From Zhengitettix transpicula (Eukaryota > Arthropoda > Insecta > Orthoptera > Tetrigidae): 64,000 nucleotides of DNA. Position 1 is the first letter of the stretch; every line of letters begins with the position of its first letter. The notes under the pieces were generated by a model. It had not been told where the DNA came from. It worked only from the letters and a program-made list of their open reading frames with translations, and did no database searches. This document shows, piece after piece, positions 1 to 10,660 of this stretch. The position numbers and the translations under genes were made by a program. The stretch lies in NCBI GenBank assembly GCA_037074705.1, contig CM073596.1, positions 19,240,501 through 19,304,500 of the forward strand, in the 5' to 3' direction.

Positions 1-690
1 TCTCATGGAAGTCTAACTACTTCTAGAGGCCAAAAACAAGATGTATTTGGTTTTGTGCCTTTCAGTGATATGAGTTCTGAAATTTTGGCTAAACCACAAT
101 CCATGCGCCCACATTCCCTATTATTAGATCAGCCCCAAAATAGTTCTGATCATGTTTTATTTTCTAAATTAAATAAAAAATCTTCTCTTATGAAAAGTGT
201 TGCAACAGGATTTCTGTATATTGCTCAGCCAGAAAGTTGTCCATCTCTTCATTCAGCATCAGGAGAAGCAGGTCTAAGTTTAGACAGTGTTAGACCCACA
301 GATGGAGATGCTATGTCACCAAAGCACTTGTCGAAAAAAGATCGTGCCAAAGGAAATGATAAATCCAAATATCATTTGATAGAAAATTCTGGTGATGCTG
401 AGTCACCTACTCCTATACCTGGAAAGCCAACACACAAGTGCAGTAAGAGCAATTTATCTTCAGCATATAAAAAGGCATCCAAGAAAAATAGTAGTGATAA
501 GCCAGTCAAAGCTGTAGGTGCTACTGGATTTAGTAATATGAGCTTTGAAGATTTTCCAAGTGATGATGGTGAAGAAGCTGTGCCTGAATGTGCTGTAGCT
601 CCGTTTGAAGTGGTTCGAAACACAAAGCAAAATTGTGACACCGAACGTAAATTTGGATCTCTGAAGCGCCGCAGTAATCCTTTTTCCTGA
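1..690 (+). CDS. C-terminal exon of a NAK/AAK1/BMP2K-like endocytic kinase (partial)
   Basis: The frame is open from base 1 to a TGA at 688-690 (229 residues), so the 5' part lies outside the window. No kinase domain is present. The segment is Ser/Lys-rich and apparently disordered. It carries short endocytic-type motifs: a DVFGFVPF block near residues 14-21, an acidic FEDFPSDDGEE patch near residues 178-188, an APFEVV block, and a C-terminal SLKRRSNPFS whose NPF is the classic EH-domain ligand. DxFGxxPF repeats and NPF tails are familiar from the C-terminal regions of Numb-associated kinases, which phosphorylate AP2 and regulate clathrin-mediated endocytosis. The kinase assignment is inference from these motifs; another endocytic adaptor would also fit. 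That the gene is real is well supported by the long open frame and the long UTR-like sequence after it. Confidence 0.5.
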   Translation, partial: SHGSLTTSRGQKQDVFGFVPFSDMSSEILAKPQSMRPHSLLLDQPQNSSDHVLFSKLNKKSSLMKSVATGFLYIAQPESCPSLHSASGEAGLSLDSVRPTDGDAMSPKHLSKKDRAKGNDKSKYHLIENSGDAESPTPIPGKPTHKCSKSNLSSAYKKASKKNSSDKPVKAVGATGFSNMSFEDFPSDDGEEAVPECAVAPFEVVRNTKQNCDTERKFGSLKRRSNPFS

Positions 691-2930
691 GGAATACTGC
701 ATAGTGATAGCATATATCAAGTATTGTAAAATCATAATTTAATTGCAAATTCCATTACTATCCACAGTAAATGCTATTGCATGTATCCTTGTATCAGGAT
801 TGGAACATTCTCATAGTTTTTGTTATAGTATGTTTGAGATATGTGAATCAGTATTCTGTGCAACTGAAATTAATTTCAGAATGCTATAGGATGTTAGAAT
901 TATATTTGCTCACAATTTTTTAGTTTCATTGTTTCAGACATTCCCTATACTTTAGTTCATGTTGTTTTTAGTTTATTTTATTCCTGCCATTGTTTTTCAT
1001 TAAAGCCCAATTCTTGTGATAGAGCAGAGTGCCTAAAAAAATAGCAGTATTCTGTTAAATATTCATTTATAATTTTTTTTCTCATAAAATTAAAATTACA
1101 TTTTGTCTGTCTACATAATATTGTATTTTTATTTTATTATTCCAAGGAAGAGCTTAAAGACTGTAAGATGTATTTCCCTTTGATTCAGCATTAATTGCTC
1201 ATAAGTTATTTGCACCTGACTGTGCTGTATTTATTTTGTAGCATTTATTTTCTGAAAGTGATAATCATCACTCCAGTTGGTTTTCTGTCTAAATGTATAT
1301 AAGGTATTAAATTAACATAGCCATTTGCCAGTATTTATTTCTTTATACAGCAAAATACCAAAGTGGTGGAGAAACTTTTCATACCTTAGCACTTGCTTAG
1401 TTTTGTTTGAAACTGTACAGCACAATGGTTTGTTAATGTTTTAATTTTATTCCAACCAAATGGCTATGAGGAGTGAGTCGATTTCGAATACATTCTTTAT
1501 TACATGTTATGTATTATACAAAGATATATACATATGAATATTATATATTTGTTATTGTAGATGTTTTATATTTATTAATGTTGATCTGTCATTATTTATT
1601 ATAGTATATTCTGAAGATAAAACATTTCTTGTATCAAAATATTATTACTCTCAAATTGGTCCAATATTTATTTTTAGGACCATATCGATATTTTTCTTGT
1701 TTGTTGTTGTTGAAATGTGACTGAATCACAAATGGATATAACATGTATTTATTTTATAATGCTATATTAAGTTATATGCTACTTTTTGTTTTAGAAACAA
1801 AACGTGTGATCTATATTAAATTTTCAATAATGTGATATTTCCAAGTGTTATCAAATGTAAATAGACTTACAGTGCCTGTACTATTTTCCAGTATGTTACA
1901 GCCAAAGGATTCTATAAAACTGACTATTATAATAAGCATAAGTAATTCTATATAAAATTATGCATTTTGAGTCCACAAGTTTTGTTTTGTTATATGACAA
2001 AAGCCAGTAAGATCTGAAACTAATGAATCTGATTCACTTAAGTTATAAAAGCTTTTTTTCAAGTTTTATGTCTGTATCTGATATATGTTATATATATTAC
2101 CATTTCCCACAATTATTTTACTTGGCTTAATACCAGTTGAAGTGTCAATGATTGAAGAATTGATTTGTAACAAGTCTTGTCATGATTAAAATATTAGTTT
2201 ATATATTTGAAGTCCATGGCCAGATTGAAGTATATATATCATATAGAGATGTTTTATGTCAAACATTTAAATACAGTTATGAATTAATTAGTTAATGACT
2301 TTCTAACAATTCAATTAAGGTGCTTAAAAAATAGGTAGATATGACCTCATATTTATTGAGTGGCTTAAAATAAAATTCAAAGCTCTCTCCATTGATGTAG
2401 AATAGTAGCTGGTCCCTGTAATGGGCTTCACAGAACAAAATATTTTAATAAATATATTGATAAATTACTCTGTCATTTGATCTGTAAATTGACTAAACAT
2501 AAGCCTGTAAAATTCTTGATTCTGTACAGAAAACATTTTTTAATTAACATGAATGAAGTTAGATATGATTACAAGTGCCTGAAAAAGGTAATAGTTTTGT
2601 ACATCAAAAATGATAAAAGAACTGCCTATTAGATCAGTAGTGGTTTATTATATAGCTTTAAGGAAACCAACAAAATTGTTTATAGTGTACAGTTTTATTG
2701 GTAGTGCTACTTTCACTAATACAAGAAGTTTCCATGTAATATTCTAATACTAAAGTTCTGAAAAGAGGCAGCTTCTAGATATATCTTGAGTGCATATTTT
2801 TGAAACCAGAGGAATAGATAAAAAAAAGAGATGAGTAATGAGTCAGGAGTACTCAGAATTCAGTATTGTAAAATTCAATTGTACATATGTGTGGAAAATG
2901 TAATAAAGTATTGATTTGAACGTGTATTTG
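691..2930 (+). other. long AT-rich 3' UTR-like region
   Basis: There is no open frame of note between the stop at 690 and the strong poly(A) signal at 2902. The stretch is AT-rich, with many TATTTAT/ATTTA-type AU-rich motifs, as in long insect 3' UTRs. Its extent as UTR is inferred; an earlier cleavage site could be used. Confidence 0.4.
2902..2907 (+). terminator. candidate poly(A) signal AATAAA of the upstream gene
   Basis: AATAAA is followed within about 15-30 bases by a GT-rich stretch (CGTGTATTTGTATGC), the expected downstream element. Confidence 0.45.
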
Positions 2931-3890
2931 TATGCATTTTTATACCATTTTAAGTTTTTTGGCACTTGAGCAAAAAACTAAACTAAAATGAATATTTTAA
3001 ATTCTAAAATTTTGCGTGTATATACTATAATTCGAATATAACCCCAGGTGAAACTAATATAAATATTTGAAGTTAAAACCTTTGTTTATCTATCGACATT
3101 CAGAATATTGATTAGGTATCTAAAATAGTCTACACAGCCATGATACATGACGTGATGTTATTGTGACTTGAGATGTCCTGTAGCTGCAAAGCATCGTTCT
3201 TCATAGCTGGTCAGTCTTCTCAAGTCTGGTGTTCAATGCTGGTTTTTGATGGTCAAGCTAATACTTTTCACAATCATGTACTGTGATGGTTCCAGAGCGA
3301 GTCCCTTCATGATGGTTTGAGAATGACAACCACTTGGCCCTCAAATTCTGTCAACAATGTCCCATTGGAATTTCTTTTGGATTCAAAGTCTAATTTGACA
3401 TTTATGTCAAATGAAAGCATACATGATTATAACACAAGGACGAAAACTGATTATTTTAGAAATCGTTTAATTTTGTATATAATATTGTAAGTTTTTATTT
3501 TTTTGACTTAAAACCACGACCTGTAACAAGACTAGATACAAAATGATTGTGTGTTTCATTGTACTTGCAATAACAAATACCAATTGTAATTAACATTCCT
3601 CTCTCTCCTCAGTATTACAACATTTATTGGTAATTTAAATTTTGTTATCTTTTGCCTTAATATTCTATTTGAAACTAGTAGATTTATCATTTTCTTTAAA
3701 ATCGCAGAACTTTGTTCCATGTTGATAATTGACAAAGATTTATTCTACAGATACAAAGCAAGCCGATTTCTTAATGTATGTATATATTAATTACATTACA
3801 TTAAAATATTAATTTCACCAAAAAAAAACATTCAAAAATATTTTTAACAATTTGCAGAAATCAATATAAAATATAAATATTTTTCTCTTA
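2931..3890. other. intergenic, nothing recognised
   Basis: Short AT-rich spacer between the 3' ends of two convergent genes. No ORF, RNA gene or repeat was identified. Confidence 0.5.
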
Positions 3891-3891
3891 A

Positions 3892-3897
3892 TTTATT
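3892..3897 (-). terminator. AATAAA overlapping the stop codon of the subunit b-like gene
   Basis: On the minus strand the AATAAA hexamer runs through the TAA stop, implying a very short 3' UTR if used. Other TTTATT (plus-strand) hexamers further down, e.g. near 3738, are alternatives. Confidence 0.35.
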
Positions 3898-4621
3898 TTT
3901 GTGAAGATAAGCGTGCTACCTCTTCGATACAGAGACTAATATATTGTTTGTTTATCTCTGGTGTGATGCCTTTTATAACCTCGGCGACAACCCATCGTAC
4001 TATGTGTTTATGATGATAACTCTTTTCCATAGCATACACGTCGAGTGTGCAATTGAGACATCGCATCACCGCGTAGTATACACGCCATAGTCGAGCCCGA
4101 TATTCTGTCTCCAACTGTATTGCCACATTATCCCGCTTAGCAGTCATGAGCATCAACTCTCCTTCTGCTCTCCACTGAAACAGCTTTTCTTCTGCTATCT
4201 CATCCTCATAGTACTTTTTGTTATCAGACATGTTTTTGTTCAACTGATTTGTCTCATCCTCAATTGCTTTGTCTGCCCAAGCGGCCACTGCTGGACCTAT
4301 GGTCTTGACACCTAAAGTACACGCCACAACAATTGAAAGACCATTGTAGAAGTTGTGTTCTAAAATATATATCTCCTTAGAGCAGAGAAATGTTGTAAGT
4401 GACACGAAGAAGACATAGGGACCAGTGACCCCAGTTTTGTGGTAGAAGAATGTGAACCATTCCTCTGGGATAAAACCTAAGCGTACGGCACCTGGATTCT
4501 CTGCCCTAACAAGTTTGGGAAAGTTTACTAAATCACGCTCTTCATCGCCAGACGTGTTGCACACCAGCCGATGTCCACGATGACGCCACACACGGCTGCA
4601 TAGTCTCAACCTTGATAACAT
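3893..4621 (-). CDS. ATP synthase subunit b-like, mitochondrial (single exon, probable retrogene)
   Basis: The ORF encodes 242 residues, complete from ATG (4619-4621) to TAA. Subunit b is the peripheral stalk of mitochondrial F1Fo ATP synthase, anchored in the inner membrane and linking Fo to OSCP/F1. Residues 1-35 are Arg-rich with few acids, like a targeting presequence. Residues 42-95 hold the family signature, including RLGFIPEEWFTFFY, HKTGVTGPY and FLCSKEIYILEH. Hydrophobic segments lie at about 67-80 and 92-112. The rest is a charged helical stalk with QWRAEGELMLMTAKRDN at about 149-165. Length matches the family. The N-terminal half is far better conserved than the C-terminal half as I recall the family. 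No intron interrupts the frame, whereas canonical subunit b genes usually have introns, so a diverged retrogene (perhaps sex- or testis-biased, as for a Drosophila subunit b paralogue) is likely. That expression idea is inference. Confidence 0.85.
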   Translation of the reverse strand: MLSRLRLCSRVWRHRGHRLVCNTSGDEERDLVNFPKLVRAENPGAVRLGFIPEEWFTFFYHKTGVTGPYVFFVSLTTFLCSKEIYILEHNFYNGLSIVVACTLGVKTIGPAVAAWADKAIEDETNQLNKNMSDNKKYYEDEIAEEKLFQWRAEGELMLMTAKRDNVAIQLETEYRARLWRVYYAVMRCLNCTLDVYAMEKSYHHKHIVRWVVAEVIKGITPEINKQYISLCIEEVARLSSQK

Positions 4622-4643
4622 AGTCTTTAAGTCTTCGGTTCAA

Positions 4644-4680
4644 CTGACAAATTAAAGTAGAATTTATTACAATTTGTCAG
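4644..4680. repeat. 10-bp perfect inverted repeat in the 5' leader of the subunit b-like gene
   Basis: CTGACAAATT (4644-4653) and its exact complement AATTTGTCAG (4671-4680) flank 17 bases. It lies 23-59 bp upstream of the ATG on the minus strand, so it could form a hairpin in the leader; function unknown. Confidence 0.5.
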
Positions 4681-4785
4681 AGGAAAACGATTAAAAAACA
4701 AGTCAATATGTAATTTTATTAGAAGTGAATAATATACTGTAATGCCAATTAATTAGGCCATTAATTGGTTTTAATAAAATTTAAT

Positions 4786-5566
4786 TGTAGCGGTAGGAGC
4801 TTCCAAAGCGACAATGGAGCCAGGCTCTGATACTTTGTCGGAAAGTCAAAATGGCGTATGCGCGCTAAAACTGGAGAGCACTAAGAATTAGTTGGTGACA
4901 GGACATTTCGGAAGACGGAACAATTGATACTAGAGCAGAGACTAGCTGTCGTTTAATGTACTATTAAACAAAGTTGTGAGTTGAAGACAGGGTAAAAACA
5001 TTCACGGAAGTATTATCCCGTAAATATCGCTAAGTTAGCAGTTTTTACGTCTGTCAGCAGCCAGGAAAGGAGTGCAGTTTTTACGTCTGTGGCCAGCCAG
5101 GAATAGTAAAGTTGCAGTTTAAGTCCCAAGCGGTAAAATGACTAGCAAATCTATGAATCACAGGATTCATATATGAGCCGATATTAGAATCAGTGTAAAA
5201 ATTTTGCAATAGTGTACTCCTGAAAACAAAAAGGAATGCTGGAACCAGCTGGACAGATGTGAGTAAAAAATTACAAAAATAATGATTTATGTAAACGTAA
5301 TTAAAGGATAGAAGTCAGATTTCGTTCTATTTTAATTGTCAAGTTAATTTATTTCTATCGACGTATTGTTTAGGTAAATGTGATTTGTTTGTTAATAAGA
5401 TTTTTAAATCAATTTGTTGTGTCCATTATCAAACCCAGTGAAGGCCCTGAGAAATTAATATTTTAAATTGTAATTGTTTGTGAGTTAAAGCAACAAAGTG
5501 AAAATAAATAATTATACGTTTTAAATTCTTGTTATTTCATTTAACGCTTTCCATTTGATTATTACA
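4786..5566 (+). mobile_element. gypsy-like LTR (5' LTR remnant, about 781 bp)
   Basis: The segment begins TGTAGCGGTAGG and ends TTATTACA, the TG...CA termini of insect LTRs. It contains an AATAAA near 5505. It is followed directly by TTTTGGCGCTTCACGTGAGG, which resembles the TGGCGCxxxxCGTGGGGC-type primer binding site of insect LTR retrotransposons. An internal 36-bp direct duplication starts at 5038 and 5074. No gag/pol follows, so the element is truncated. A related LTR lies on the minus strand at 36564-37369. Confidence 0.5.
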
Positions 5567-5725
5567 TTTTGGCGCTTCACGTGAGGTAAATTCATTTAAA
5601 TTCAAATTAAATAATTAACGCCTCATTGTTAATTATTACATAATGACGCTTAACGTGGGGCAAACTCTTTAAAATTCTTTAAATTAAAATTGAATTAAAT
5701 AAAGGCTCATTTGTTAATTATTACA
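5558..5725 (+). repeat. two tandem LTR-end / PBS-leader units
   Basis: ATTATTACA recurs at 5558, 5632 and 5717. Each of the first two is followed by a PBS-like GGCGCTTCACGTGAGG or GACGCTTAACGTGGGGC and an AT-rich leader ending in a GCCTCATTGTTA- or GGCTCATTTGTTA-type stretch. The units are 74 and 85 bp. The LTR/PBS junction has therefore been duplicated in tandem. Confidence 0.6.
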
Positions 5726-5728
5726 ATA

Positions 5729-6110
5729 CCTTAAAATTTTAGGATACTTGGTATACATTGTTTATTTTTGTGTCAAATATAATAAGTTGATTTTTATAAT
5801 TCCTACTCTCCATACGATGTACATCTAATTGGTGTAACTGTAGCGCATGCGCTTTGATGTTCAGAGATATGTTACAAAGCGGTGGTATAGTTATGCAGAG
5901 TACAGAGTTGGCGTTGGTTGTTAATAATCAGCAAACGCTGGTATTCTATAGACAATGCTTCTACTGTGGCTCAGACAAAAGAAAAATTGAGTGAATCACG
6001 AAGGATTGCTGTGTCCATCAATTTTCCACTTCGTACTTATCGACCTGCGGCTTACAAGTAACTAATTTTTTTCCCTATGAATTGCAAATTAAATTATGGG
6101 AAAACGTCAT
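5729..6110. other. unassigned spacer
   Basis: No ORF or repeat was recognised between the LTR remnant and the microsatellite. Confidence 0.4.
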
Positions 6111-6117
6111 ATTCTTT

Positions 6118-6276
<159 letters not shown>

Positions 6277-7238
6277 ACAATAAGGCGTGATGAAACAATT
6301 TGACAATTAATACTAACACATAGATGGTATATAACTTTCCCAGCCAAGTACTTTTTAAAGAAAAATAATTTTTTCCCATTAAGTTATTTTATTTTTTCAG
6401 GGAATTTATTGAAAAACATCGTTAAAATTATCGAAGGGTCATTATCAGTTTATTTGAAATTGGATATGCCTCTAAATAGTTACAACTTCCTCTTGTGATG
6501 TACATTTTTGGTGTGCTTGTACAGGTAACTTTTATAATTTATTACATGTTCTACAGACTTAAAGATATATAGGGAGTACACATTAGTATTGTATTATGAA
6601 GGGCGCGGTGCATGATGATATCTTCAGAGATTTTAGATTTTGGGACGCAAAGATATGTGCCGCAGAAACTCTAATTCGAGGATAATAAACGAATCAAAGA
6701 CAATTTCAGTAAACTGACTCGGTAGTATCAGTAAAGAAGACCGACGTGATAGTCATTAATTTTTATTAAACATCCATATTGGTAATATATTTTTGACCAG
6801 ACATTCACACACCGCTATAATCACAGTGGATCGTATAAAGCTGGTAGTTTATGTAAGCAGCATACAATAATATTATGACATAATATAACATAGTTACTTT
6901 ACTCACTTGACCGATTAAGACGCTGCTATTTGAATTAACTTTGCCGCGTTATGCCGTGCCTGTTTATTGACTACGCGAGTCTGATAACCAGAGGTGATAT
7001 AAAATAGCGGCAGCAATTGAATGGCTAACTCACCTAACATTGTTTTTATGTATAAATGTTGCGAAATAAATTCTAAAAATCTTCTTCTAATTAGAGATAA
7101 TATAAGTCTAGTGAGTTGAATATACATAGTCTATATATAAAAAATAATTTAGGAAATGTTGAAAACCATGCAAACGAGTGTATCAACGGTATGATTTATT
7201 TTCTACTTATTTAATGAAACATATATCTTCCATACACA
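6277..7238. other. intergenic, nothing recognised
   Basis: AT-rich with short chance frames only. Confidence 0.4.
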
Positions 7239-7246
7239 ATAGTAAG

Positions 7247-7392
7247 CAGTGGCGTAGCAGGGGCAGTGGGAGCGATTTGCCCTGGGTGGCGCTTTTAGGG
7301 GCAACAAAATTTTGGAGCCTTTGGATTTAAATACATAAATAAGGGGACGGCGAATTTTGTCTAAGGCGGTTACAACCCACTCTACGCCACTG
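7247..7392. mobile_element. 146-bp hAT-type MITE with perfect 8-bp target duplication
   Basis: The termini are perfect 11-bp inverted repeats (CAGTGGCGTAG at 7247-7257 and its complement at 7382-7392). They are flanked by an identical 8-bp direct repeat, ATAGTAAG, at 7239-7246 and 7393-7400. CAGxG-type ends with an 8-bp duplication are diagnostic of hAT DNA transposons. The interior is GC-richer than the surroundings and non-coding. The perfect duplication indicates a fairly young insertion mobilised in trans. Confidence 0.9.
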
Positions 7393-7598
7393 ATAGTAAG
7401 GTAATATTGGAATTGTGTTATCTTCAGCAGGATAATTGTCTTCAGTTTATTTATGCGAAAATAGTCTTTTATCACGAATATGTTGGAGTGTATTAAGTGT
7501 GGCATTGAACTGAATTTTTCATATGTTGTCTATAGCAGTATACGCATTTTAAAAACTACGTTTGAAAATTAATTCATAAACATTTTTCCGTATAAATA

Positions 7599-7784
7599 AT
7601 CTCAACCTAAAAATAAAGCTATGAGAAGGCCTTAGCTCCATATATTAATGAACTTCGTTTATCTCAACTTAAAAATAAAGCTATGAGAAGGCCTTAGCTC
7701 CATATATTAATGAACTTCGTTTATCTCAACTTAAAAATAAAGCTATGAGAAGGCCTTAACGCCATATATTAATGAACTTCGTTT
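7599..7784. repeat. three-copy tandem repeat, 62-bp unit
   Basis: Units start at 7599, 7661 and 7723 with period exactly 62. All contain ATAAAGCTATGAGAAGGCC and CATATATTAATGAACTTCG. Divergence is only a few bases, so the array is recent. Confidence 0.95.
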
Positions 7785-8350
7785 TTTTACAACTGAATTT
7801 GGAGTGGAGAAACTAATTATTCGCTTTTACCAATTGAATCTGATTTATGAATACGTTTTTAGTCATATTTAGGGTTTCGAAGATGTCTGTACTTAAAAGA
7901 CAATTATTCATGTTAAACTATTGACGATTTATTGCCGCCGTCAATACCAAAGTTGAAAATGTATGGATATTTGAAATTCCAGCATAAAATTTGGCAATAC
8001 AGAATAAGATTAAGGAAAAATATTATTCGGGTGTTCCATTAATATCTTAAATTATATGGGAGAGAAGATAGGACGACGTTTCGAACCAAAAAAATTTGGC
8101 TCAGTTGAAATTCATGAGACTCAACAACGGTTACCAACAAGGACCTGCACGATCCAATCCGTTTAGTGCGTCTAAATAATCATGGAGGGTTCAAGACTAT
8201 TACTCTATTCTTTCTTAGATTATAACGTTCACAAGAAAAATAAAGATACCATGATCCTACGTTTTATACTTCTTACCACTATTTTATATTATGCTTCCTT
8301 AATCTACTATAACATACGCTGAAAAAATAAAAATGTGTGCATTAGATGAG
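7785..8350. other. intergenic, nothing recognised
   Basis: No ORF or known repeat was seen. Confidence 0.4.
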
Positions 8351-8353
8351 GAC

Positions 8354-8513
8354 TAATTAGATAAAGAAGTAGCCATTTATCAAAATGAAATGGTAAAATA
8401 AATAACAACGTTTCTGCACCTAATGAAAGCAACCAGGATTGCAGAAACGTTGTGTGGTATTTATTTTATCACTTGACTTTGTCCTGATAATTGCTTACTT
8501 CTTTATATAATTA
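8354..8513. mobile_element. foldback remnant of a Penelope-like element tail
   Basis: The left arm (8354-8418) and right arm (8440-8513) are inverted copies. The inner 14 bp (ACAACGTTTCTGCA and its complement) are perfect and the outer parts imperfect (TAATTAGATAAAGAAGTA against TAATTATATAAAGAAGTA). The spacer and right arm hold a hammerhead-like core. The right flank, GGTATTTATTTTATCAC, resembles the sequence after the core of the coding Penelope-like copy at 42.6 kb, which links this fragment to that family. Confidence 0.6.
8420..8454 (+). ncRNA. hammerhead-like ribozyme core (degenerate)
   Basis: CTAATGA (one change from CTGANGA, at 8420-8426), then 17 nt including the stem GCAA / loop CCAGGA / TTGC, then GAAACGTTGTG from 8444. 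The changed invariant G suggests it is inactive. Stems I and III and the cleavage triplet were not identified. Confidence 0.4.
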
Positions 8514-9097
8514 TTGCTCATACGATGTTCACATAATCAGATTATAAACGTATGCGAAAGATGCTCATAGCAGGGATAAAAATCTATCATAGCTGCCGGT
8601 TGGTTACTAACGGCTTCTCCATGAAAAACATATTTTTTTAAAACTACGATATATATTAAGCAGCTTTATTTATGAAGGTATTCTTAATTTTCGAGTTCAA
8701 CTCCGTATGAGGGAAGTAGCTTAAAAGCTATATTCACATACATTTAAAATAATTGTTCACCGAACTACTAGAGAAAGTTTTCTTTGGAGTGGCTTGAAGG
8801 ATGTATTCGAAAATACATAATTAGATGTCAAATGATCTTCCAAAATATCGATAAAGTTAGTGATTGAAGCATAACTTTTTCATTAATCGATAGTCTCGAT
8901 ATTTAAAAAATGTGATATCGAAATGTAAGATAAAATTGACACTTGTACTCCCAAATAAAGGTTTACTTTGTAACTATTGTTTGGATCATTTTAATATCAT
9001 TTTGGACGTTTTGTAGGTCAGCGTAATATTCTGAACTGTTTGAGTAGTTTTCTTAATTTTGGTTATGAATTATGTAAATTTGTTATCTTCAAGAAAC
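8514..9097. other. upstream region of the CHMP6-like gene
   Basis: AT-rich non-coding DNA. The promoter is presumably within its last part, but no TATA box or initiator can be called with confidence. Confidence 0.35.
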
Positions 9098-9105
9098 TGA
9101 CGTCA
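9098..9105 (+). promoter_or_regulatory. palindromic CRE (TGACGTCA) upstream of the CHMP6-like gene
   Basis: A perfect CREB/ATF site 58 bp upstream of the ATG at 9163, in an AT-rich context. The position fits a proximal promoter or 5' UTR; binding is inferred. Confidence 0.35.
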
Positions 9106-9162
9106 GGGCTGTTAGCGCAGATTAATAATTATTTAGTCCTACGATATTCAGCTTTAAAAAAT

Positions 9163-9783
9163 ATGGGAGCATTATTTGGAAAACCTAAGAAAGTGAGCCG
9201 AGTGACAGAACAAGACAAGGCTGTTCTTCAGTTGAAACAACAACGTGACAAGCTTAAAGTTTATCAGAAAAAGATCGAGATTGCGATTGAAAAAGACAGA
9301 AATCTAGCCCGTAAATTGTTGCAAGAAGGAATGAAGGATAGAGCTAAACTTTTGTTAAGGAAGAAGAAATTTCAAGAACAAATTATTGAGAAAACTGATG
9401 GTCAATTGGAAAATCTTGAACGACTTGTTCATGATCTTGAATTTGCTCAAATTGAAATCCAAGTTCTAGAGGGTTTGAAAACGGGTAATCAAGCTCTTAA
9501 GAAGGTTAATGAAGTTCTTAATATTGATGAAGTAGAAAAAATATTGGAGGAGACAAGGGAAGGTGTTGAAAAACAAAAGGAAATAGATGAGATGCTGAGT
9601 GGAGCACTTACACAAGCTGATGAAGAAGATGTGGAGGCGGAATTGGAAGAAATCATTAAATCGGAGCTTCCAAATGTACCAAGTGAAAATGCTGAAGAAG
9701 TGAATCTTCCAGAAGTTCCTGAAGATCAGATTGAGAAACCTCAAAAGATTCGTAAGAAACAAGTAGCCTTAAATGCTTCGTAA
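9163..9783 (+). CDS. CHMP6: charged multivesicular body protein 6 / VPS20 (ESCRT-III)
   Basis: The protein has 206 residues. The start was placed at MGALFGK because CHMP6 begins MGxLFG, with Gly2 as the N-myristoylation site; the frame is open further upstream but that part has no family similarity. The protein is the membrane-bound link between ESCRT-II and CHMP4/Snf7 polymerisation in endosomal sorting, cytokinesis and membrane repair. Visible landmarks: SRVTEQDKAVLQLKQQRDKL (residues 12-31, basic helix 1), KDRAKLLLRKKKFQEQ (58-73), VHDLEFAQIEIQVLEGLKTGN (89-109), DEVEKILEETREGVEKQKEIDE (122-143), and an acidic C-terminal autoinhibitory part. The two LPxVP-type motifs at about 169-173 and 182-186 resemble the MIM2 site that recruits VPS4. 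Length matches the usual 200 or so. No intron is visible. It could be the single-exon parental gene or a well-preserved retrocopy; no poly(A) tract or target duplication was found. Confidence 0.93.
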   Translation: MGALFGKPKKVSRVTEQDKAVLQLKQQRDKLKVYQKKIEIAIEKDRNLARKLLQEGMKDRAKLLLRKKKFQEQIIEKTDGQLENLERLVHDLEFAQIEIQVLEGLKTGNQALKKVNEVLNIDEVEKILEETREGVEKQKEIDEMLSGALTQADEEDVEAELEEIIKSELPNVPSENAEEVNLPEVPEDQIEKPQKIRKKQVALNAS

Positions 9784-10660
9784 CATGAATTTGTAAGTAT
9801 ATTTTTACTAAATGTTATTTTCAAACTTAAAATTTATTTTGAGGCAGGAGTTGTATGTAATAGTAAAATTATGTTTTAAATTTTTGAAATAAATTGCATG
9901 ATAACATTAAATGTAATATTTTGAATAAACATAAAATCTTGTTACCTTCTTAAATGATTTTTTGTTAATATTTAACACTACATAATGTACTGTCTTGAGT
10001 CCACTAAATACATTTAATATTATTGTGAAGTAAATAGAGAACAAGCCTTAAATCCTGTGTTTAACTGGAATATATTAATATTTGTTAGTATGGAACGTAC
10101 TAGGGTTCTTAAACTTCTAGTTCAAAAATATTTATAAAGAAGAAAGATTTTTCAAGGTTTTATGAATCCTATATTATTATTTTTATGGTTGGAGTGATAT
10201 TCAATTTTATCAACTTTTATTTGAATAATTTTAGTATCAATATAGTATATTTGTGATAGTTTACTACAATTTTTTAAATTGTGTTACAGGTCTTGTGTTC
10301 TTAATGCTGAAAATGGATCCTAAACTGATTGGGTCATTAACCAGTTGTATGTTTTTGTACTGTGATTTTCACACATGCATGAACTGTTTGGAATGTTTCA
10401 CATTTGAAATATTTATGTAACCAAAGAAAAACTGAAGGGAAAGTGTATGATATAGAGAAAAGAAATATTTTTTATGAAACAGGTAGTTTATGTTACTATA
10501 AAAGTATTAATTTTTTTTAAGTATTGTTGTACAAAGTTTTCATAAATTATTAAAATTACCCACATTTTGTAATTTGTGTTGTGGTAATGTTATTATAACA
10601 CATATAATATAATAAGCATTTATATACTGTGCATAATAAATAAATTTTGTTTGTAAATTG
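9784..10660 (+). other. 3' UTR-like region of the CHMP6-like gene with several poly(A) signals
   Basis: AT-rich and non-coding. AATAAA hexamers occur at 9888-9893, 9924-9929 and about 10636, the last followed by a TTGTTTGTTTTG GT-rich stretch. Any of these could end the transcript. Confidence 0.4.
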
